14,111 nt of DNA from an uncultured Alcaligenaceae bacterium (GCA_937952975.1 CALFXX010000023.1:1-14111), one strand, 5' to 3'. Numbered from the stretch's first letter, positions 1 to 7,332 are shown. A program made the numbers and translations. The notes: generated by a model not told the origin, from the sequence alone.

Positions 1-1559
1 GTAAAGCCGCGAGGCACGTAACCAGTAAACGGCCGCGTCCACTCGTGCGCAGGATATCCGTGCAAGCTCAGGTGCAACTGAGCTTGCGTGAGCGCAACAG
101 CTTGCCTGCGCGCAGCGGTTTCGTACCACGGTGCACGCTCGCGATATTCAAGGTCGTCACCTAAGCCTGTATAGCGCGCTGCATGATGCATATGCTGTGG
201 GTGAAGGGCTCGGTATTGCGCGAACAACTCGTAACCATCTGGGTTTTCAAGAGGCACGACGGCAAAGCAGGCCAGCGGTTGCGCGGCTAACCACTGCGCG
301 CCTCTCAGGGCCCCAACGACGCCCGAGGCTTCATTGGCATGCTGGCCGCCCGTCAACACAACAGCCGGCAAACTACCATGGCGGTACACGCCCTGCACCA
401 GACGTCCCTGGCGAGACCGTGCCTTAAAGGGTTGACCCGCAATGGAGGCAAGCACCGTTTCAACCGACTCGGACGAAAGCGTCTCAGAACAAAGTTCAAG
501 ATCGACTGCTGGATCAACTGCTAGATTGATTGATGAATTGGTCGCTGGATTAGTTGCTAGAGTGATTGATGAATTGGTTGTTGGATTGGTTGCTGGATTG
601 GTTGCTGGATTGGTTGCTGGATTGAGCTTGGCACCGCGCGCCTGAACCGTCTCAAGTGTCGCGTGTTGCAAATCTGCAAGCGTAGAGCCCGCCGGATAAT
701 ATTCGACGCGGACTTTAACGACGTCTTTCCCAACGCGCACGTCAGGCACAATCTGACCGGGTTGCAAGCGGCGATCACCCGATGGTCTTTTTGAGCGACG
801 ATGAAAAAACTCAAGCACCGAAAAATACAGGTCTTCATGCATCGCCTCGTAGGTACTGGCTAGCAACCTGCCTTGCCGATCAACTGTTTCGAGACCTGGC
901 AATTCAACGCCTAGCACAAGTCTTTCGAAGTAAGGCTCGTCGTTGACCCAAACGTGTTCAGTCACCCAGCGCATCAGCGTCAAAAACGCCTGCTCAAACT
1001 CGGTCTCAAGCCGTTGAACCTGTAACACCTGAGACGTCTGCGCGTCGCTGACTCTCAAAAAACCTGTTGGACAGAGCGACGTTTGCCCGAGTGCCAAATC
1101 CGTCTTGAGCACATTGGGCGCAAGAAGCGACTGCGTATGCAGCACGCCCAAGCGGTCTGTCAACCTGATTTGATAGGTAGGTTGTTCAAGTGAGCCCGAG
1201 GCGATCGCGTGCGAAGCAACCCAAGACACCTCAATGCCAGGAAGCAGCGATTCTAAGGGATAGCCTTCAAGCAAAAACCGTCGCGGGTCGGCCGCCTCGT
1301 GACAGGGATATTCGATGACGACCGAGGCAAGCGTTGTGGTGTCAACCTCTTCTAAAAATGCGTGCAGCAGCGGCTTGTATGCGCTTCGTACCCGGGCCTG
1401 AATGCCACGCTGCTGAAGTTGACGGGCGAAAGCCTGACGTGCCTGTACCCCTTCAAACAACCAAAGCTCTAACGTGTGGCCCACCCAACTGTCTAAGCGC
1501 GGGTCTGACAACAACTGCATTGACGTCAGGGCGATCTCGCACTCAAACAATGTTGGCAT
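1..1559 (-). CDS. M14-family zinc carboxypeptidase, C-terminus beyond window
   Basis: The frame is open from an ATG at 1559 down to base 1, giving 519 codons with the 3' end missing. A Shine-Dalgarno GAGG lies four bases before the ATG. About 310 N-terminal residues form a region I cannot assign, followed by a low-complexity PATN-repeat linker (residues 314-353). The peptidase domain then begins near residue 380. It shows the M14 zinc motif HxxE in GGQHANEASG (H407, E410), a PLENPDGYE segment, and a downstream LSLHGYPAHEW with the likely third zinc ligand H500. The catalytic glutamate expected further on lies outside the window. M14 enzymes remove C-terminal residues from peptides or act as amidohydrolases on acylated amino acids. 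No signal peptide is visible, so it is probably cytoplasmic. It is last in a run behind an amino acid permease (49-bp gap), which fits peptide or amino-acid-conjugate use. Family assignment is firm, substrate unknown. Confidence 0.85.
   Translation of the reverse strand, partial: MPTLFECEIALTSMQLLSDPRLDSWVGHTLELWLFEGVQARQAFARQLQQRGIQARVRSAYKPLLHAFLEEVDTTTLASVVIEYPCHEAADPRRFLLEGYPLESLLPGIEVSWVASHAIASGSLEQPTYQIRLTDRLGVLHTQSLLAPNVLKTDLALGQTSLCPTGFLRVSDAQTSQVLQVQRLETEFEQAFLTLMRWVTEHVWVNDEPYFERLVLGVELPGLETVDRQGRLLASTYEAMHEDLYFSVLEFFHRRSKRPSGDRRLQPGQIVPDVRVGKDVVKVRVEYYPAGSTLADLQHATLETVQARGAKLNPATNPATNPATNPTTNSSITLATNPATNSSINLAVDPAVDLELCSETLSSESVETVLASIAGQPFKARSRQGRLVQGVYRHGSLPAVVLTGGQHANEASGVVGALRGAQWLAAQPLACFAVVPLENPDGYELFAQYRALHPQHMHHAARYTGLGDDLEYRERAPWYETAARRQAVALTQAQLHLSLHGYPAHEWTRPFTGYVPRGF
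501..620. repeat. 12-bp tandem minisatellite inside the M14 gene
   Basis: Ten consecutive 12-bp units stay in register from 501 to 620. The plus-strand consensus is ATTGGTTGCTGG. Units at 585, 597 and 609 are identical and the one at 573 differs by one base; units further left are more diverged. A three-unit (36-bp) higher-order period is visible because ATTGATTGATGA (525) and AGTGATTGATGA (561) recur in the same place of each triplet. On the coding minus strand each unit is four codons. From the N-terminal side they read PATN three times, PTTN, SSIT, LATN, PATN, SSIN, LAVD, PAVD. Because 12 is a multiple of three, copy-number change would alter linker length without breaking the frame. Confidence 0.93.
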
Positions 1560-1608
1560 CTTTCCTCAACCTTCAATGCCGCAGCACTTGTGGGACATGT
1601 GCTCGCGT

Positions 1609-2955
1609 TCAGTCAGCTTTTTTAGAAAAATGGGTAATCGCCAGCGCCACAACGCCAACCGCCATCACGAGCAAAGAAATATAAACGGCTCCCTTACTCA
1701 TGGCGTAGGTCACACTTGAATACGTGAGGTAACCACACGTCAGACAAAACAAAATTGGGGTAAAGGGGTATAGCGGCACTTTAAACGGGCGGTCTGCCTG
1801 AGGGTCTTTGACTCGCATTACAAACAGCGAAACCCCCACTAAAAACAGAAAAGCCCAAAACACAGGTGCCGTGAACTCAACCATGACTTCAAACCCATCG
1901 GTCTGCCAGACACCCAGGCCCACCAAGGCCAAACTCAACATCGACTGCACCCAATACGCTGCAACGGGCGAACCGCGCTCGGCGTGCCAGTTACCCATAA
2001 ACCGCAGGGCAGGCCAGTCACGTCCCAGCGCGTAATTGGTGCGCGCCCCAACAATCATGGTTGCATTGATACTGGTTAAGGCAGACACGGCCACAAAAAT
2101 CCCCAGCATTTTTTCGCCCCAAGGGCCAAAGGCCTTACCCATCAGGTCTGCCGCGACCGCTTTGCTTCCAGCCAGACCCGACAAACCTAAGCCAGCGAGT
2201 ACCGCAATATTGAAAAGCAAATAGATCACCGTCAGGATCACGATACTGATCACAATCACAGGCACAATCGCGCGCTTGCCGCCGCGCACCTCGGCCGAGA
2301 TATAGGCCGCTTCATTCCAGCCGCCGTAGGTTAACAACACAAACACCATGGCCAAACCAAACATGCCTAAACTAGGTGAAGAGGAAAACAGCGCCGGCGA
2401 TGCGGGCGCGTCGCCCGACAACACAAAACCCGCAACCGCCACGCAAAGCAAGCCCGTCACCTCGATCAACGTCAAGCAGGTTTGTACCCACGAAGCCGCG
2501 TTCAAACCAACCAGATTGATCAATGTGAGCACCACCACAATCCCAATCGCCCACAGTGCCGTAGAGTGCGGTCCCAAATTCACAACTTTACTCATGTAGT
2601 CGCCAAACACAAACGCCAATAATGCGATCGAACCCGTATTGATGACCGTTGCCTTAGCCCAGGCGTATAAAAAGGAAGCTGGCTTGCCGAAGGCGCGCGC
2701 CAGAAAATGATAATCCCCTCCTGCATGCGGGTACGTTGTGGCAAGCTCTGCGTAGCAAAGTGCGCCAGCCAAAGAGATCACGCCCCCCAACACCCAGGCC
2801 ACGATTAACCATCCCGCGTCACCCGTGACACCCGCGACCATCGAAGGCGTTTTAAAAATCCCTGCACCAATCACAATGCCAACAATAATGGCAATGGCGC
2901 TAAAAGCGCTGAGTTGTTGGGTGGGTTGATTGCTAGCGACAGTAGAAGACGTCAT
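1609..2955 (-). CDS. APC-superfamily amino acid permease
   Basis: 448 residues, the usual size for a 12-helix APC transporter. The first helix carries the family motif GAGIF followed by KTPS (about residues 31-38), in which unwound glycines bind the substrate backbone in known members. Many further hydrophobic segments follow, with a short charged loop SAEVRGGKRA before a mid-protein helix, and a cytoplasmic C-terminus ending in SKKAD. It resembles the LAT/SteT-type branch that takes up or exchanges amino acids across the inner membrane; substrate specificity cannot be read. The ATG overlaps the upstream methyltransferase stop as ATGA, and no strong Shine-Dalgarno is seen, so translation is probably coupled. 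The M14 peptidase starts 49 bp downstream. Confidence 0.88.
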   Translation of the reverse strand: MTSSTVASNQPTQQLSAFSAIAIIVGIVIGAGIFKTPSMVAGVTGDAGWLIVAWVLGGVISLAGALCYAELATTYPHAGGDYHFLARAFGKPASFLYAWAKATVINTGSIALLAFVFGDYMSKVVNLGPHSTALWAIGIVVVLTLINLVGLNAASWVQTCLTLIEVTGLLCVAVAGFVLSGDAPASPALFSSSPSLGMFGLAMVFVLLTYGGWNEAAYISAEVRGGKRAIVPVIVISIVILTVIYLLFNIAVLAGLGLSGLAGSKAVAADLMGKAFGPWGEKMLGIFVAVSALTSINATMIVGARTNYALGRDWPALRFMGNWHAERGSPVAAYWVQSMLSLALVGLGVWQTDGFEVMVEFTAPVFWAFLFLVGVSLFVMRVKDPQADRPFKVPLYPFTPILFCLTCGYLTYSSVTYAMSKGAVYISLLVMAVGVVALAITHFSKKAD

Positions 2956-3818
2956 TGTGAAGTACGCGTGCCTGTAATTGAATAGAGGGGTGAATTTTCA
3001 AGGACCTGACCTGATAACTCATCGCCATTGAGCGTCGCCTCGATGATCCGAGACTGCTTGCTGTGATCCAAGAAGGTAAATTTCAGACGGTTACCCGTCA
3101 GTGTTGCCCCCAGAATCGGCTGAGTTTTGCCATACAACTTAATGGTGCCACCGACGCGCTGATAGCTCTGCGTCAGTTCAAGCGTAGCCTCTTGTTGCGA
3201 ACCCTCCATCCCTTTTAGCGCCCACTTGCCTGCGGCCTTTCCCGGTACAACCCAGAAATAGCCCTGCGCGTAGCCCGTACCAATCGTGTCGTCGGGTTCC
3301 CAATCACCCATATTGAACGAGTTGGTCACAATGCGCGTGCCTGGCGCCATGTTTAAGATGGTCGGACGGATTTTTAAATTTAGGTCGGGTAACAGGTACA
3401 TGGTCACCACGGTCGCTTTTGAAAAGTCTTCAACAAAAATGTCGCCGTTGATAATTTTGACTTTATCCGACACGCCTGCCCGCTCGGTGTTGCGCCTGGC
3501 AAGCTCTGCCATCTCTTTGTTGTACTCAATCCCTACCGCGGTCGCACCAAAGTTTTTAGCCGCGGCAATCGCGATTTTTCCGTCCCCGGCGCCCAGGTCG
3601 TACACGAGATCGCTTGGTCTGACCTTCGCAACCTTAAGCATCGCGTCGGCGACCGCGTCGTTGGTGGGCACCCAAATAACATCCTTGCCGCTTTGCCCCA
3701 CACGCGGCTGATATTTTTCATCACCGAGTTGGGTTGTCTCTGCCGATTGCGCAAAGACCGGATTCATCGCGAACGCAGTGGCAAGAGCCGTTGCACTGAC
3801 AAGAAAACGAAACTTCAT
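2952..3818 (-). CDS. Class I SAM methyltransferase-like protein with signal peptide
   Basis: 288 residues from the ATG at 3818. A GTG six bases upstream is in frame, but GAGG sits five bases before the ATG and would overlap the GTG, so the ATG is preferred. The N-terminus is a classic Sec signal: MKFR, a hydrophobic run rich in Ala/Thr, then VFA before Q24. Next comes a Rossmann methyltransferase core with motif I VYDLGAGDGK (about 72-81), the acidic end of strand 2 in VGIE (E98), and NGDIF. The WVPT, YLLPDLNLK and PGTRIV segments resemble prokaryotic relatives of the FAM173/ATPSCKMT lysine methyltransferases. Residues from about 205 to the end look beta-rich and are not part of that core. 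An exported SAM-binding fold is odd, since SAM is not expected in the periplasm. It may be a repurposed fold or the leader may act as a membrane anchor. It lies 36 bp after the dehydrogenase and overlaps the permease by 4 bp. Confidence 0.8.
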   Translation of the reverse strand: MKFRFLVSATALATAFAMNPVFAQSAETTQLGDEKYQPRVGQSGKDVIWVPTNDAVADAMLKVAKVRPSDLVYDLGAGDGKIAIAAAKNFGATAVGIEYNKEMAELARRNTERAGVSDKVKIINGDIFVEDFSKATVVTMYLLPDLNLKIRPTILNMAPGTRIVTNSFNMGDWEPDDTIGTGYAQGYFWVVPGKAAGKWALKGMEGSQQEATLELTQSYQRVGGTIKLYGKTQPILGATLTGNRLKFTFLDHSKQSRIIEATLNGDELSGQVLENSPLYSITGTRTSQ

Positions 3819-3823
3819 AGGCA

Positions 3824-3827
3824 CCTC
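3824..3827 (-). promoter_or_regulatory. Ribosome binding site fixing the methyltransferase start
   Basis: Minus-strand GAGG lies five bases before the ATG at 3818. An in-frame GTG at 3824 overlaps it and so is unlikely to be the start. Choosing the ATG leaves the N-terminus as MKFRF, a normal Sec signal n-region. Confidence 0.7.
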
Positions 3828-3854
3828 AACGTAAAAAGTGAAAAAATAACTAAA

Positions 3855-4757
3855 CTATTGTTTCGGCTGCGCGGCACCAAATTCGGCGCCCGCCCAACCC
3901 TCGATATGCTTAATGATATTGGCGTAGTCTTTGGGGCCATCGCCTTGCCCAATCGCAAACGAGAGAAACTGACGAGCGGCGGGGCTCACCGTCATAGGCA
4001 CCCCAAGCTTTTCAGCCTCTTCAACGCAGAGCTTAATATCTTTATGCAACAAATCAGTTGTAAAGCGCGTCGGAAACTCACGATTCAAAATGCATTGAGG
4101 CACTTTTTCTTGCGTGATAAATGACCGGCCGCTTGAGACATTAATCACATCCAACATTGTTTTGGCATCTAAACCCGCTTTGGCGCCGTAGACCAAGGTT
4201 TCGCAGCTTGCCACAATGTTGACCGCGCAAAGCGTGTTGTTGATGATTTTCATTGTCTGACCCAGGCTTGCTTGCTCGCCCAGGTAAAAAATATTCGTAC
4301 CCAAGACCGACAATAAAGGCTTCACTTGCTCGAAAGCGGCAGCTGGGCCCGACGCCATCAACGTGAGCGTGCCTTTCTCTGCCCCGGTCGTGCCCCCACT
4401 GACTGGGGTTCCAATCCACTGAATCTGCTTCGCAGCAGCGGCGTCTGCGACCGAATCGGTGACCGAAGGCCCGGTCGTCGATAAGTCGACGATCACCTTG
4501 ACCGCTTGGCCTTGCAGCACCCCGGCGGGGCCTTGCACAACTGACTGAACAATCGAAGGCATTGGTAAACACAACAATACAAACTCGACCTCGTCTGCCA
4601 TCGCTTGGGCGCTGGCGGCTACGCGAGCACCGTTTTGCTTCAAGCGCGCTAAGGCTTCGGGGTTATTGTCATACACGACAAGTTCATGACCTGCAGCCAA
4701 AAACCGGTTACCAAAATGGCGGCCCATATTGCCAAGGCCTATTAAACCGAGTTTCAT
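3855..4757 (-). CDS. NAD(P)-dependent beta-hydroxyacid dehydrogenase (3-hydroxyisobutyrate dehydrogenase family)
   Basis: 300 residues, typical for the family. The N-terminal Rossmann domain has GLGNMG (7-12) with an acidic/Asn patch at the end of strand 2 (VVYDNN) that favours NAD(H). The substrate-binding segment DLSTTGP lies at 91-97 and PVSGG at 118-122. The catalytic lysine is K170 in GQTMKIINN, with N174 nearby and K239 in HKDIKL. Family members oxidise 3-hydroxyisobutyrate, tartronate semialdehyde/glycerate, hydroxybutyrate or similar short beta-hydroxyacids. The sequence does not settle which, though a tartronate-semialdehyde-reductase-like role would suit the hydrolase-rich context. 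A CGGAG Shine-Dalgarno is seen about nine bases before the ATG. It heads the tight run leading into the exported methyltransferase, permease and M14 genes. Confidence 0.87.
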   Translation of the reverse strand: MKLGLIGLGNMGRHFGNRFLAAGHELVVYDNNPEALARLKQNGARVAASAQAMADEVEFVLLCLPMPSIVQSVVQGPAGVLQGQAVKVIVDLSTTGPSVTDSVADAAAAKQIQWIGTPVSGGTTGAEKGTLTLMASGPAAAFEQVKPLLSVLGTNIFYLGEQASLGQTMKIINNTLCAVNIVASCETLVYGAKAGLDAKTMLDVINVSSGRSFITQEKVPQCILNREFPTRFTTDLLHKDIKLCVEEAEKLGVPMTVSPAARQFLSFAIGQGDGPKDYANIIKHIEGWAGAEFGAAQPKQ

Positions 4758-4780
4758 GTTTTTTTATCTCCGGATATATT

Positions 4781-4809
4781 TATTTTTTATTTTCATAAGA
4801 TTGTATCAA
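4781..4809 (-). promoter_or_regulatory. Possible sigma-70 promoter for the dehydrogenase-permease-M14 run
   Basis: On the minus strand TTGATA (4809-4804) is followed after 17 bases by AAAATA (4786-4781), in a very AT-rich stretch just before the Shine-Dalgarno of the dehydrogenase. The 177-bp gap to the upstream lyase gene makes a separate promoter plausible. The -10 match is weak (an alternative TACAAT overlaps the -35), so the exact position is uncertain. Confidence 0.3.
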
Positions 4810-4934
4810 TTGAGGCATGGTCGACCGCCGCGGGCTCAGCGTGTCAGCCGAACCCGCCTCAAGCACTCTGTGACGTCCCACCCATCACAGGGCTCCCAAG
4901 GCGTACCTCATTACCACGACATAAACGTCATTGC

Positions 4935-5951
4935 TTACGCAGCGTCGGCGGGATCACCAAGCACAACAGACTCGTAAGCATGAAGCGCTGTCGCCCCACC
5001 TGTATGCAAAAACAGCACGTTGTCAGTGGGCTTGAAATAACCCTTGCGGCTCAAACCGATGAGCCCTGCCATGATCTTGCCGGTGTAAACCGGATCGAGC
5101 AAAATCGCCTCGGTACGCGCTAGCATTTGCACGGCCTCAACCATTGCAGGGTTCGGTACCGAATACTTCGGACGCCACCAATCACCAAAACTCAGTACCG
5201 CTTCGCTTGGTACCTGGATCTTGACCCCAAGCAGATCCAAAATCGCCTGCGCCTCTTTGTGTACGAGCGGATTCTGCACTTCAGGATCGCGGCTCACACC
5301 AATACCGACGAGAGGGATTTGAATATTGTTACCTAGAAAACCAGCGACCAAGCCGCCGTGTGTGCCCGAGCTTCCAGAGCCCACGACAAAGTGATCCATC
5401 GGCTGGCCCATCTGCAAAAGCTGCTGCTGAAGCTCTTGCGCGCAAGCAACGTAACCCAGGCCACCGATCGCGTTAGAACCTCCGCCGGGGATGATGTAGG
5501 GCTTGCCGCCAGCATCGCGCACCTCTTGAGCGACTTTTTCCATCGCCTCAGCCATGTTGCTACCACCTGGTACAACTGTCACCGCCTCAACGCCTAGTAA
5601 ACGAAACATAAACTGATTGCCTGTCGCATCAAATTTATAGCTGTTAGGCACCCGCTCTTCGATCACAAAACGACACTTCAGACCTTCTTTTACCGCGGCC
5701 GCTAACGTAATGCGGCAATGATTTGACTGAGGCGCCCCGCAGGTCACAAGTGTATCTGCCCCTTTAGCAAGCGCATCACCCATCAAAAACTCGAGCTTAC
5801 GGGTTTTATTACCGCCTGGCGCTAAGCCCAGCATATCGTCGCGCTTGATCCACACGCGCGGCCCACCCAACGCCTTGGTGAAGTTAGGCAAAAACTCGAT
5901 GGGCGAAGGGCCTTGCGAATAACGACGACGTGGGAAACGGCTTAGATCCAT
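4935..5951 (-). CDS. PLP-dependent lyase, D-cysteine desulfhydrase / L-cysteate sulfo-lyase family
   Basis: 338 residues of the tryptophan-synthase-beta fold (fold type II), matching the ACC deaminase/D-cysteine desulfhydrase family in length and motifs. The Schiff-base lysine is K49 in GGNKTRK. QSNH (75-78) is the substrate-carboxylate loop, GSGSSGTHGG (191-200) binds the PLP phosphate, and DPVYTGK (286-292) and LHTGG near the C-terminus are family landmarks. D-cysteine desulfhydrase releases sulfide, ammonia and pyruvate. CuyA releases sulfite, ammonia and pyruvate from L-cysteate, and ACC deaminase opens a cyclopropane ring. The sequence looks closer to the DcyD/CuyA branch than to ACC deaminase. 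The divergent sulfonate/taurine-type ABC importer makes a sulfonate substrate attractive, but this is inference. GGAG lies eight bases before the ATG. The enzyme is cytoplasmic. Confidence 0.85.
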   Translation of the reverse strand: MDLSRFPRRRYSQGPSPIEFLPNFTKALGGPRVWIKRDDMLGLAPGGNKTRKLEFLMGDALAKGADTLVTCGAPQSNHCRITLAAAVKEGLKCRFVIEERVPNSYKFDATGNQFMFRLLGVEAVTVVPGGSNMAEAMEKVAQEVRDAGGKPYIIPGGGSNAIGGLGYVACAQELQQQLLQMGQPMDHFVVGSGSSGTHGGLVAGFLGNNIQIPLVGIGVSRDPEVQNPLVHKEAQAILDLLGVKIQVPSEAVLSFGDWWRPKYSVPNPAMVEAVQMLARTEAILLDPVYTGKIMAGLIGLSRKGYFKPTDNVLFLHTGGATALHAYESVVLGDPADAA

Positions 5952-5981
5952 GACTAAAACTCCAAAAAGTTGGGATTAGGT

Positions 5982-6004
5982 ATCATATTGCCTGACAGCC
6001 TGAC
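5982..6004 (-). promoter_or_regulatory. Candidate promoter element for the PLP lyase gene
   Basis: On the minus strand a good -10 match TATGAT (5987-5982) sits about 30 bp before the lyase start. No canonical -35 is present at 17 bp. Instead a direct repeat GTCAGGC-T-GTCAGGC (6004-5990) occupies the spacer just upstream, so an activator-dependent promoter or an operator is possible. Confidence 0.35.
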
Positions 6005-6030
6005 TCTAAGCAATCACGGCACGCACTAAA

Positions 6031-6058
6031 TTGATGCATCGGGTTTGATGCATCGGGT
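6031..6058. repeat. Perfect tandem 14-bp repeat, candidate regulator binding sites
   Basis: TTGATGCATCGGGT occurs twice head-to-tail with no gap. Each copy contains the 8-bp palindrome GATGCATC. The pair lies between the divergent lyase and ABC genes, about 70-95 bp upstream of the -24 element for the ABC operon. That is the usual distance for a sigma-54 activator (enhancer) site, and about 100 bp upstream of the lyase start. It does not resemble the NtrC site. No cognate regulator gene is in the window. Confidence 0.7.
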
Positions 6059-6125
6059 CTTGAGACAGCTTAAACGCAGCACAAAATAAATAAAACGATT
6101 CTTTATCGCAGTTGCAGCAACGTCG

Positions 6126-6142
6126 TGGCATGTATCTTGCTT
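6126..6142 (+). promoter_or_regulatory. Sigma-54 (-24/-12) promoter for the ABC importer operon
   Basis: TGGCAT-N5-TTGCTT, with GG at 6127-6128 and GC at 6139-6140 separated by exactly ten bases. This matches the RpoN consensus TGGCAC-N5-TTGCW apart from one base. The predicted start site is near 6151, giving a leader of about 33 nt to the ATG at 6184, which has an AAGGAG Shine-Dalgarno at 6173-6178. Sigma-54 dependence implies an AAA+ activator bound upstream; the tandem repeat at 6031-6058 is the obvious candidate site. Confidence 0.65.
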
Positions 6143-6183
6143 GACCAAAAATACTTAGTTCGCATTGCTCACAAGGAGTTTTT

Positions 6184-7227
6184 ATGAATCACATCTCGCT
6201 ACTTTCACTTCACTTGAAAAGCGTCTGGCTGCGCGCGGTCGGCGTCACAACGTTGCTCTTCATGTTCGCGTTGCCCTTTGAGGCGCTGGCGCAAGCCACC
6301 CCAAAAATAAAAATGGCCTACGCAAAATGCGCTCACTGCCTCTCGATGGCGATGGTGCCAGGTCTGGCCAAAGGGGTAGAAATTGAAGCCATCAACTTTA
6401 CTTCGGGCAACGACGCGCTGACCGCGCTCGTATCAAAAAGCGTCGATATCGCTCAGGTCACGTATCTGCACTTTGTGACAGGCTTAGATAAAGGAATGGA
6501 TTTGGTCGCTATTTCAGGCCAGGTCAACGGTGGCTCAGAACTCATCGTCGCTAAAGATTTTCCGCTGGCGGCAAACGACTGGGCGGGTTTAAAAAAAATC
6601 ATCGCCGACTATAAAGCGCAAGGTAAACCTTTTCGTATCGCCGCCTCACGTGGCAATGCGCAAGACCTGCACATGCGCGGTGAACTCTTAAAAAATGGCA
6701 TCAACCCTACCCGCGACGTACAGTTTGTCAACATCCCCAATCCGGCTGACCATAATTCGGCCTTGCAGCGCGGTGAAATCGAACTGATCGGCACGGTCGA
6801 GCCTTTTGCGTCACAAATTCGCTTGGGCGGAGTCGGTAAACACTTTAATTTTCCGTACGATCAAGCGGCCGGCAAACTAACAAACCTGATCGTGACCCGC
6901 TCTGACGTGGTCAAAAGCCAGCCAGAGGCCGTCAAGCAAACCGTTGCAGCGGTCGTCGCGCTTGTCGATCAGTTAAACAAAGACAAGCAAGCCTGGGTCG
7001 ATAGCATCGTCAAAGGCACTGGCCTTGAGCGCGCGATCGCGACTGAGGCATTGCAAAATGCCTATCCTGACTACACCATGTACCGTGGCGCCACGCTCGC
7101 GATTGCGGACATGATGCGCGATCTCAAATACATTTCGCGCGACGTGACAGCCGATATCGACAAGAATATGAACTACACCTTCTTGACGGCAGTGACAGGC
7201 AAAACACCGAAAGAACTTGGCTTTTAA
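6184..7227 (+). CDS. ABC transporter substrate-binding protein, nitrate/sulfonate/taurine (NMT1/SsuA) type
   Basis: 347 residues. The start is supported by AAGGAG five bases upstream. The N-terminus has a Sec signal with a hydrophobic core around residues 18-31 and cleavage likely after ALA or AQA (36-38). The mature protein begins TPKIKMAYAK and follows the type-II periplasmic binding fold of the SsuA/TauA/ThiY clan. Typical pieces are SGNDALTALVSKSVDIAQV (ligand-gated lobe 1), IAASRGNAQD (lobe 2 entry) and GEIELIGTVEPFAS. An unusual feature is a CxxC pair, C49 and C52 in KCAHC, in the first strand-loop where the ligand pocket begins. The ligand is unknown; family members bind taurine, alkanesulfonates, nitrate, pyrimidine precursors or aromatic acids. 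It is first in the operon with the permease and ATPase. Confidence 0.87.
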   Translation: MNHISLLSLHLKSVWLRAVGVTTLLFMFALPFEALAQATPKIKMAYAKCAHCLSMAMVPGLAKGVEIEAINFTSGNDALTALVSKSVDIAQVTYLHFVTGLDKGMDLVAISGQVNGGSELIVAKDFPLAANDWAGLKKIIADYKAQGKPFRIAASRGNAQDLHMRGELLKNGINPTRDVQFVNIPNPADHNSALQRGEIELIGTVEPFASQIRLGGVGKHFNFPYDQAAGKLTNLIVTRSDVVKSQPEAVKQTVAAVVALVDQLNKDKQAWVDSIVKGTGLERAIATEALQNAYPDYTMYRGATLAIADMMRDLKYISRDVTADIDKNMNYTFLTAVTGKTPKELGF

Positions 7228-7332
7228 AGCACGACACGCAGCAACAACCACGTTTGAATCTTGGGGTACCTCAGCAATGAACCAATCGATATCGATGACA
7301 CAACTGGCTCACAGCGATCGCGTGGTTTCGCG

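Noticed and set aside
442..645. Plus-strand frame encoding a Val/Gly/Leu-rich repeat peptide
   Set aside because: It is the antisense reading of the minisatellite inside the M14 gene; it has no ribosome binding site and no family resemblance.
557..838. Minus-strand frame with an IQQP repeat tail
   Set aside because: It is an alternative frame of the same repeat; the M14 frame is open across the whole region and carries the zinc motif.
3693..4124. Plus-strand 143-codon frame
   Set aside because: It runs antisense to the methyltransferase and dehydrogenase genes, has no recognisable family and no Shine-Dalgarno support.
4868..4890. CTGTGA...TCACAG inverted repeat resembling a CRP site or terminator
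   Set aside because: The half-sites are 11 bases apart rather than the 6 of a CRP site, and no T-tract follows, so neither reading is supported.
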